This document shows, in pieces, positions 21,704-27,325 of a DNA stretch of 27,325 nt. The notes under the pieces are model-generated. The model ran no database searches, was not told the DNA's origin, and was given only the letters and a program-made list of their open reading frames with translations. This stretch comes from JANQEA01 sp964466035 (GTDB lineage: Bacteria; Bipolaricaulota; Bipolaricaulia; UBA7950; UBA9294): assembly GCA_964466035.1 (NCBI GenBank), contig CAYXLR010000023.1, positions 1 through 27,325 of the forward strand. The letters are read 5' to 3'. Numbering within the stretch: position 1 is the stretch's first letter; each line of letters opens with the position of its first letter. The position numbers and the translations under genes are program-made.

Positions 21704-22406
21704 CACGATCCTTCGGAAGGAGTGGCGGGAGTCGCTCCGCAACAAGATGGTCCTGTTCGGCGTCGGCTTCCTCCCGCTCCTGCTCGTCGGCGTTTCCGTC
21801 TACATGGTTGTCGAAGGGGGCGGAACCGACGATCCGATCGCGCAGGTCGTCCTGTTCAACACGTCACTGATGTATTTCCTGCTTCTGCCAGCGATCATCC
21901 CGCTGGCGATCGCTGTCTACTCGATCGTCGGCGAGAAGGATCAGTCGACCCTCGAGCCGCTTCTCGCGACGCCGATCACCGATCTCGAACTCTTCCTCGG
22001 CAAGGCGCTGGCGAGCGTCATCCCGGCCCTCCTGATCAACTGGGCCTCTTTCGGTGCCTTCCTCGGGATTACGTCGATCCTGCTCGGCGGCCTTCCTCCG
22101 CACGTGTTGACCCTTCCCTGGCTCGTCTCGATCTTTGGCCTCTCGCCACTACTCTCACTTTTCGCCGTTTCTGTGACCATGCTCGTTTCGTCGAGGGCAT
22201 CCGACGCCCGCGCCGCGTACCAGGTTTCGAGCTTCGCGATCCTCCCCGGCGTCATTCCGCTCATCATCTACAGCAGCCAGAAGACGCTGGTCAATCTGAG
22301 GCTCGTGGGGATCGAAGCCGTCGTCCTCCTGGTCGTCAGTTCCGTCCTCCTTCGCTTCGCCATCCGCGTCTTCCGCCGCGAGCAGATCCTGACGCGGTGG
22401 AAGTAG
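21690..22406 (+). CDS. ABC-2 type transporter permease
   Basis: A 238-residue membrane protein with six hydrophobic helices. It starts with the coupling-helix-like LSTILRKEWRESLRNK, and contains SIVGEKDQSTLEPLLATPITDLELFLGKAL, the EKE/Q-TLE-LLATP motif of ABC-2 permeases. The ATG has GGAGG nine bases upstream inside the ATPase gene. It pairs with the ATPase just upstream, as in NatAB-type exporters. It is the last gene before the accessory region; no U-tract terminator is seen. Confidence 0.93.
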   Translation: MHRLSTILRKEWRESLRNKMVLFGVGFLPLLLVGVSVYMVVEGGGTDDPIAQVVLFNTSLMYFLLLPAIIPLAIAVYSIVGEKDQSTLEPLLATPITDLELFLGKALASVIPALLINWASFGAFLGITSILLGGLPPHVLTLPWLVSIFGLSPLLSLFAVSVTMLVSSRASDARAAYQVSSFAILPGVIPLIIYSSQKTLVNLRLVGIEAVVLLVVSSVLLRFAIRVFRREQILTRWK

Positions 22407-22567
22407 CTGCCTCAAGGATCTCGGCACGAAGCCGGGGATTCCCCGCCGGTTGTCGGCCCGTGCTGGATCGAGGTGCCGCGGCCACGGCGCCTCTCTCCCG
22501 TTGCGCCGCCTGAAGGCAAACCGGCCGAGTGCTCTGTCTGAGTGCTTTTCCGTACGATCTGTGCATA

Positions 22568-22576
22568 TGCTATAAT
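22568..22576 (+). promoter_or_regulatory. extended -10 promoter upstream of the serpin relic
   Basis: TGC followed by a perfect TATAAT (22571-22576). No convincing -35 stands 16-18 bases upstream, which is normal for an extended -10 promoter. It points to the relic at 22647. Confidence 0.55.
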
Positions 22577-22646
22577 CATCGATGTACCAACCGGTGTATC
22601 TTGACGCACACATCTGAATTCAGGAAAGCCGGAAGGAGATGCCGCG

Positions 22647-22836
22647 GTGGATTGCATCGCCAGGATCGTTCTCAACGGGCTCTTCATCCTGGGAGCGATT
22701 GTGGGCGTCCTGGCGTTCGAAGGAGAGGCAGACCGTACCGCCGACGCCATCGCGACTCAACCGCCCGTTCATCTTCCTGATCCGTGACATCGAGACTGGG
22801 ACCATCTTGTTCATCGGGTAGGTGATGGATCCGAGT
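22647..22836 (+). pseudogene. broken serpin relic with intact start signals
   Basis: A good ribosome-binding site (GGAAGGAG) precedes GTG at 22647. The frame reads a hydrophobic leader (VLNGLFILGAIVGVLAFEG) and stops at 22787 after 46 residues. In another frame, 22760-22836 encodes RPFIFLIRDIETGTILFIG, then TAG, then VMDPS, which is the end of a serpin. The 77 bases match the intact serpin gene (24566-24642, opposite orientation) at 65 of 77 positions, most changes being silent. The whole serpin body is missing. This looks like an internally deleted, frameshifted and stopped paralogue of the intact gene. Confidence 0.75.
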
Positions 22837-22942
22837 GCGAGGTAGTACGAAGCTGAGCGGAGTCGGAGCACGTCATGAGAGGAGAGGGCATGAATAGTGG
22901 CGATCCAGAAAGCCGGACTGGTTACACATCGAGGAGGTTGCA

Positions 22943-24196
22943 ATGCGAGCCTGGCGTGTTGTCCTGGTGTTCCTAGTCATCGTGGGAGTATCTGTGCTTG
23001 CTTTGGGTTCACCGATAAGGATCGGCTCTGTGCCAAGCCTTGAGCGATTGGTTGTTGTACATCTTGTCGCTACAGCCCTTCGAGCCAGCGGATATGATGT
23101 GCAACTGCTTTCCTATCATGGCGCTCATGGCGCTCACGATGTACGTGAGGCTCTGCTGCAGGGATCTATTGATCTCTGCATAGAATACACTGGCACCGTG
23201 TGGATGGACCTGCTCTCGAACTCGTTCTCTAACGAATCACCACAGGTCGTGTACAGCTTGCTGGAAGAGCACGACAATCAAACGTATCGCTTAGTCTGGA
23301 TGGAACCGATTTGGTGCAATAGCACATTCGCAGTAGCTACTAGCGCGGCCTTCTCCGAAGAGCATAACGTGTCTACGCTCACGGAGTTCGGCGAATACGT
23401 CGCTTCAATGAGTGGAGAAGTGCGGTTCGGAAACACCTTTCGCTCCCTCGACCTAACGGACCTCCAAACCTCCTATGGTTTTGAACTCACTCCAGATAGC
23501 CTCCTCCATATCGACCATCCCGCCGCGCTTCTCACACAAGTGGCGACGGGAGATCTCGTGGCCTGGACCATTATGGGTACTGATCCTGCCGTTGCGGTCA
23601 ACGACTGGGTCCTGTTGTCAGATGAGAAGAATGTCTTCCCTCCGCATGACCTAGCTGTATGTGTGAGGGCTGATGCCCTTGACGTACATCCTGGGTTAGA
23701 GGCGGTGCTATTGGACGTTGTAGGTGCATTCCCTCACGAGCTCATAGACGCTCGAGTTGAAATGACGCGCTTGAATGCCCAAGTGGTGGTAGATGGCTTG
23801 ACGGTTGAACAAGTCGCAATCTCCTGGTTTGAGAGACCAAGCACCTATGCGGGCTTCCTGGCAGCCGCAACGGGGTGCAGATACACGTTCACTGGGACAA
23901 TCAACCTATCGAGCAGCCTTCTTACCAGTGTGAAGTACGCCTTCAAGGGTCAAGCTCCGGCCAACTCCAAGGTGACCGTATACTTGTGGGCGTGGAAGAA
24001 AAAGACTGGGAAAGCCCCATATGCCCTCTGCATTGTAAGTAAGACTGTTGATGTGGATGCCGCAGGTCAGTATACGGGCACCATCGTGTTTGACTATAAG
24101 AAATATACTACTGCCCCATACACTGGGCGCATTGATGCGTTTTTCATGTGTGATGCCCCCCCTCTGTGCTCATTCGAGATAAACATAACACCATAG
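22943..24196 (+). CDS. orphan OpuAC-type osmoprotectant-binding protein with extra C-terminal domain
   Basis: A 417-residue exported protein. Residues 1-22 are a signal peptide without a clear lipobox. Residues about 25-295 resemble the substrate-binding domain of glycine betaine/choline ABC importers: IRIGSVPSLERLVVVHLVATALRASGYDV, GSIDLCIEYTGT (EYTGT at 81-85) and RLVWMEPIWCNSTFAVAT. From about residue 300 a further beta-rich domain of about 115 residues (TFTGTINLSSSL to FEINITP) is added, not usual for the family. GAGGAGG stands before the ATG. No permease or ATPase gene adjoins. GC is lower than in the neighbours (50% in one 60-base line against 67% in one from hppA) and codons such as TTA, ATA and TAT are used, so it was probably acquired. 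Ligand unknown. Confidence 0.82.
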   Translation: MRAWRVVLVFLVIVGVSVLALGSPIRIGSVPSLERLVVVHLVATALRASGYDVQLLSYHGAHGAHDVREALLQGSIDLCIEYTGTVWMDLLSNSFSNESPQVVYSLLEEHDNQTYRLVWMEPIWCNSTFAVATSAAFSEEHNVSTLTEFGEYVASMSGEVRFGNTFRSLDLTDLQTSYGFELTPDSLLHIDHPAALLTQVATGDLVAWTIMGTDPAVAVNDWVLLSDEKNVFPPHDLAVCVRADALDVHPGLEAVLLDVVGAFPHELIDARVEMTRLNAQVVVDGLTVEQVAISWFERPSTYAGFLAAATGCRYTFTGTINLSSSLLTSVKYAFKGQAPANSKVTVYLWAWKKKTGKAPYALCIVSKTVDVDAAGQYTGTIVFDYKKYTTAPYTGRIDAFFMCDAPPLCSFEINITP

Positions 24197-24562
24197 GTAG
24201 CAGGTTGAGAAGGAAATCGACTGAGGTTAGGCTTTGGTTCGGACACACGCCGCACACGCTGAGGTCAGATGCTGCATTGAATCCCCGCTATCCGTCTCCT
24301 TGGCGGCGCGGAGCATCTCACCGCTCTGGCTAGATTGGCCACACGCTAACGCGAGTAGCTTGGGAGTTACTACGCAAGGCCCTGTCCGTTGCGATGCGTA
24401 GGAACTTCCGAGTACTCAGGTGCGAATCTTCGCTTCCGGTTTGGGGGGCTCATTTGGATCACTGGACAACCCGGCTGCCTCAGCACAGATCCTTCTGAGG
24501 ACTGCAACTACTCTCTACGAACGCACCTTCATGCCGTAGAGGCCACACGCTCGGAATCAACC
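24197..24562. other. gene-free stretch between the OpuAC-type gene and the serpin
   Basis: No tRNA, clear coding frame or good terminator was seen. An 11-base direct repeat GGCCACACGCT (24337-24347 and 24541-24551) is the only regularity and may be chance. Composition looks intermediate between the island and its surroundings. Confidence 0.5.
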
Positions 24563-25810
24563 CTAACTCGGATCCGTCACCCGCCCGATGAAGAGGATGG
24601 TCCCTGTTTCGACATCGCGAATCAGGAAGATGAAGGGGCGGTCGATCGTCATCATTGCGGGCATCGAAAGGGTCATCGACACGCCGGTGGCCGCTGCGGC
24701 TTCGGTCCCTTCCTCATTCACCGAAACGTAGGCCTTGTGCGCAACGTGGCCGATGAACAGATCGCGCGTGCCGTCCATCCCCGAGAAATCGGCGGCTCCC
24801 GTGAAGGCGTCCGGCATTCCAAGCTGGGCGAGGGTGTCCGCGAGGGAGAACTCCGAGGTCAACTCGAACCTTGGCATCGCCAACCACAGCTTCTGCGAGT
24901 ACATCTGCCCCAGGATCCGATTCAGTCGCTCGACGGTAAGCGCAGTCTCGAACGCCTCGAACGTGCCCTCGGCCGGGAGCAGGACGACCATCGAGAGCTG
25001 CTCGCCGGTGTAGGAGAGCTCGACCGCCTGGTAGTCCTTGCCCTCGGTGTAGTGGAAATGATCCTCGATACTCATCATCGGGACCGACACTTCGGTGCCG
25101 TCGAGTCTGTGGAACGGAGCGTCCTGTGTCAGCTCCTTATCGAACGGCAGCTTCCACGTCCCGAGGAAGTAGATCGCGTTGGCCAGCACGAGGCGCGTCT
25201 CGGACGTGATCGAGCCTGGCGCCATCAGGTCGGGGATCAGCCCCTCGGTTCTCTCGCCGACCCACTCGTTGATGTCGGTCCGGGCCTGCTCCGGGGCGCC
25301 GGCGAAGTCGGTTCGCTGCATCGGCGCGCCGTAGAACGTCTCCAGCAGATCGAGAAACTCGCTGAGGAAAGGATGCCCGTCCTGGCCCCAGAGCGCGTTG
25401 GCGATGCTCAACTGAACGCCGTCGATTCCCTCGACGCGTCCCGTGAGATCGGCGTTGAGCGCTCCGAACGTCGGATGCAGGTCGCCTTGAGGGAGCGTGA
25501 AGCGGAGCGCCTCCGCCATCTGGTATTCCGTCGCGTCCCGCGCTCCGGTGAAGGTCATCGCGAGCGCCGTCGAGACGCTGTACGGGGAGAAGAAGAGGTT
25601 CCCGGGATCCGCAGCGAGCGCGCGGTACAGGTCAAAAGCGAACTGTGTATTCGCCCGTACCAGCTCCGCGCGAGCAGCGGCCGCGACTGCCTCCTGGGCG
25701 GCCGATGCTCCATGCTCGCCGTCTGCCAGGAGGGCGAGACAACATCCGAGGAGCAGGGCCACCATGTACACGATGACGGCATGTCGTCGAGATGCTCTTT
25801 GTGTTCTCAT
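24563..25810 (-). CDS. exported serpin (serine protease inhibitor)
   Basis: A 415-residue protein. Residues 1-42 form an Arg-rich N-terminus, a hydrophobic core and a likely SPase I site after GASA; LLLGC also resembles a lipobox, but the hydrophobic stretch continues past it. The serpin fold follows: NLFFSPYSVSTALAMTFTGA, LVLANAIYFLGTWKLPFD, VPMMS, MVVLLPAEGTFEAFE, then HKAYVSVNEEGTEAAAATG, the hinge of the reactive-centre loop, and RPFIFLIRDVETGTILFIGRV at the end. The small residues of the hinge are those needed for inhibitory loop insertion. P1 is Leu or Ser in TLSMP. ATG has GAGGAGG upstream. It follows the unknown secreted protein gene by 12 bases, so both are one transcript. Confidence 0.96.
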   Translation of the reverse strand: MRTQRASRRHAVIVYMVALLLGCCLALLADGEHGASAAQEAVAAAARAELVRANTQFAFDLYRALAADPGNLFFSPYSVSTALAMTFTGARDATEYQMAEALRFTLPQGDLHPTFGALNADLTGRVEGIDGVQLSIANALWGQDGHPFLSEFLDLLETFYGAPMQRTDFAGAPEQARTDINEWVGERTEGLIPDLMAPGSITSETRLVLANAIYFLGTWKLPFDKELTQDAPFHRLDGTEVSVPMMSIEDHFHYTEGKDYQAVELSYTGEQLSMVVLLPAEGTFEAFETALTVERLNRILGQMYSQKLWLAMPRFELTSEFSLADTLAQLGMPDAFTGAADFSGMDGTRDLFIGHVAHKAYVSVNEEGTEAAAATGVSMTLSMPAMMTIDRPFIFLIRDVETGTILFIGRVTDPS

Positions 25811-25822
25811 GTCGATACCTCC

Positions 25823-27016
25823 TCATTCGGCACGAAACGTCAGGTAGTAGGGTCCACTCCCGTGTCCGCTTCGATCGTACAGGGTCACCTTCAATCTCAC
25901 GCACTGCGCGAGGTAGGTGTAGACGTAGAAGCGAAATCGACCGGAGACTTGTCCGCTCACGTCCGGATCGAACTCGAAGTCCGAGAAGAAACCGTCGACC
26001 GCTTCGAACGTGACCCAGCTGATGTCACCGTCGGCGTCGCGAAACGAAACCCAGCCGGAGGTCCGCTCGCCGTTCGCCGGGACCTGTGACGGGAAGTCGA
26101 TCCCGGTGATCTGCGGCCGCCCTCCGATTCCGACGGCCCCGATCGTGAACGGGTGGCTCAGCTGAAACGCTCCAGCCAGGTAGACATCGACACGCCACCG
26201 GCCGAGTCGGTTCGCCGCGCCCCAGCCGGCGATGCGGATGTAGCCCCAGTTGTACCGATCGGCCGTCCGTTCGGTCCTGAAGTAGAGCTTCCCCGACGGA
26301 TCGTAGAACCGAAACTCGATGCGACGGCCGGTCGCTTCGGGGGCGACCTGCGTCCAGCAGACCGCGCACGCGTCGCTCGGAGCGAAGGCGGTTGCGCTGT
26401 CGATCGGCCGGTCTTCGGCGATCGCGTGGGTCATCTGGCACCGCTCGATCGCACCGACCGCTCCGATAGTCAGGCGAAGCTCGAGCCGTTGCAGTTCGTA
26501 GACGCTGCAGAGGTCGCCGGCGTCGACGCGAATGCGATTCCGGCCGGGAGTGAGGCGGTCGGTGACCGCCCATCGGTCGGTCGAGAATCCCCAGGCATCG
26601 ACCGCCGGTGGAGCAAGGTTCGCAGCGAGGACGCTCCCATTGACGGAGACGGTCACCGGTGAGAACCCGTCGCCCGCGCATCCCGGTGCGAGACCGGAGC
26701 GATGCACCAACGACAGCTGGGCCGTCGACACATCGGACGGAACCTCGATAACGGCCTCGAGGTACGCCCCGGAGCGGACCAGCTGGAGACAACGATTCCC
26801 CTCTGCCCATCCGGTCGCCCGCCAAGTCTCGAGCCCGCTCTCGATCGAGCCGCTTCGGGGAAGCCCGGCGAAGTCGACGTAGAACGCCTGGCTGGGAGAT
26901 ATCGGGATCACCCCCGGGTTTGCGGAGACCGACTGCGAGGCGGAGAACACCGCACTGAGGACGATCACGACCAAAGAGATTGATCGCTTCGGGGCTCTGA
27001 ATCGGGGCGCCTTCAT
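25823..27016 (-). CDS. unknown secreted beta-rich protein in operon with the serpin
   Basis: A 397-residue protein of no recognised family. Signal peptide at 1-32 with likely cleavage after SVSA. The mature part is rich in beta-strand-like alternation, aromatic residues and glycine. It contains about seven cysteines, which could form disulfides. An N-terminal region (about 40-180) reads like a carbohydrate-binding or jelly-roll module with paired segments such as VTVSVNGSVLAANL and RNRIRVDAGDLCSVYELQRLEL; the middle has RWRVDVYLAGAFQLSHPFTIG; the end (about 300-397) looks Ig-like. The start at 27016 has AAGGAGGAG upstream; the frame is open further without support. It is the first gene of the unit with the serpin. 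Confidence 0.8.
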   Translation of the reverse strand: MKAPRFRAPKRSISLVVIVLSAVFSASQSVSANPGVIPISPSQAFYVDFAGLPRSGSIESGLETWRATGWAEGNRCLQLVRSGAYLEAVIEVPSDVSTAQLSLVHRSGLAPGCAGDGFSPVTVSVNGSVLAANLAPPAVDAWGFSTDRWAVTDRLTPGRNRIRVDAGDLCSVYELQRLELRLTIGAVGAIERCQMTHAIAEDRPIDSATAFAPSDACAVCWTQVAPEATGRRIEFRFYDPSGKLYFRTERTADRYNWGYIRIAGWGAANRLGRWRVDVYLAGAFQLSHPFTIGAVGIGGRPQITGIDFPSQVPANGERTSGWVSFRDADGDISWVTFEAVDGFFSDFEFDPDVSGQVSGRFRFYVYTYLAQCVRLKVTLYDRSGHGSGPYYLTFRAE

Positions 27017-27225
27017 CGTCTCCTCCTTCTCCCCGATACACGCGCCCGAGGCTCCTCGGTACCTACCCGTCGCTCTGCCTGAAGTGTCTGCCGTTGAAGG
27101 AGACGCTCGGACACCGCCGGCTGTCGGGATCCGGAAGTTCTGCCCTTGTGCTCTCACTTGCTACCAGCGAGAGGTGACGGGCCTTGCGGCGAGCCGTCGG
27201 TCGTTCGAAGCGCGCGCGGGGCTCG

Positions 27226-27234
27226 TGCTATACT
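27226..27234 (+). promoter_or_regulatory. extended -10 promoter of the last gene
   Basis: TGC followed by TATACT (27229-27234), about 47 bases before the ATG at 27281. No clear -35. Confidence 0.5.
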
Positions 27235-27280
27235 CCGTGAGCCCGAGATTTCGCGATGGGATCTCGGCTGAGGGGGACTC

Positions 27281-27325
27281 ATGAACACGAAGCTTCTGCT
27301 CGGGTTGGCGATCATGCTCGGACTG
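27281..27325 (+). CDS. start of an exported protein, cut by the window end
   Basis: ATG with GAGGGGG upstream, then 15 codons reading MNTKLLLGLAIMLGL, a signal-peptide beginning. It is divergent from the secreted protein gene. Nothing more can be said about its function. Confidence 0.65.
   Translation, partial: MNTKLLLGLAIMLGL

Noticed and set aside
22620..22943. Minus-strand frame and a 34-codon plus-strand frame before the OpuAC-type gene
   Set aside because: No conserved features, no good start signals; the serpin-like residues are explained by the plus-strand relic.
24337..24551. 11-base direct repeat GGCCACACGCT as possible attachment site duplication
   Set aside because: Short enough to occur by chance, with no integrase, transposase or tRNA nearby.
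22760..24642. Island as an insertion sequence or transposon
   Set aside because: No transposase or terminal target duplication was found; the inverted similarity is explained by two serpin ends.
24389..26089. Plus-strand open frame of 566 codons opposite the serpin
   Set aside because: Antisense to a clear serpin and without a start site; no domain was recognised.

Overview
This window is bacterial, about 60-67% GC in sampled lines of most genes, and looks like part of a metagenome-assembled scaffold, because it contains a run of exactly 100 N at 6059-6158. The gene set is chromosomal housekeeping: tmRNA, competence genes, valyl-tRNA synthetase, folate and lipid-precursor genes, ISC iron-sulfur assembly, rubredoxin, the Smc-ScpAB condensin and a membrane pyrophosphatase. 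Rubredoxin, an IscR/IscS/IscU set and a K+-dependent-type pyrophosphatase suit an anaerobic or low-energy lineage. The phylum cannot be fixed from sequence reading alone; an uncultured, Bipolaricaulota-like lineage is only a guess.

Layout. 1-392: the tmRNA gene ssrA on the minus strand, cut at its 3' end by the window edge, with a promoter whose -35 overlaps a -35 facing comEC. 393-2354: comEC (lacking its usual metallo-beta-lactamase domain) runs tail-to-tail into fxsA and overlaps it. 2355-9654: a compact plus-strand operon dprA-ndk-valS-folC-uppS-cdsA with touching or overlapping ends; valS is interrupted by the N gap, but the gap is flanked by an exact 55-base repeat, and collapsing it restores one 880-residue frame. 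9655-11980: a minus-strand iscS-iscU-iscR operon behind a promoter carrying an IscR-like site. 12024-16451: a minus-strand operon of a small HTH protein, smc, scpA, scpB and rubredoxin, with a promoter and a terminator. 16528-17415: a signal-peptide, coiled-coil, membrane-anchored protein. 17635-22406: hppA, then a coupled GNAT, small DUF5808-like, ABC ATPase and ABC permease set.

22407-27325 is accessory in character. A broken serpin relic lies beside an orphan, lower-GC (about 50% in a sampled line) osmoprotectant-type binding protein. This is followed on the minus strand by an intact secreted serpin co-transcribed with an unknown secreted beta-rich protein. The window ends in the first 15 codons of another exported protein.

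The most notable signals are: the 85-residue HTH protein translationally coupled to smc that carries an exact match to the sliding-clamp-binding pentapeptide QLSLF in its tail; an Smc with arms only about half the usual length; a tmRNA whose tag frame does not stop after the AA residues; an IscR type-1-like site in the isc promoter; and the serpin relic and serpin operon around the transferred island.
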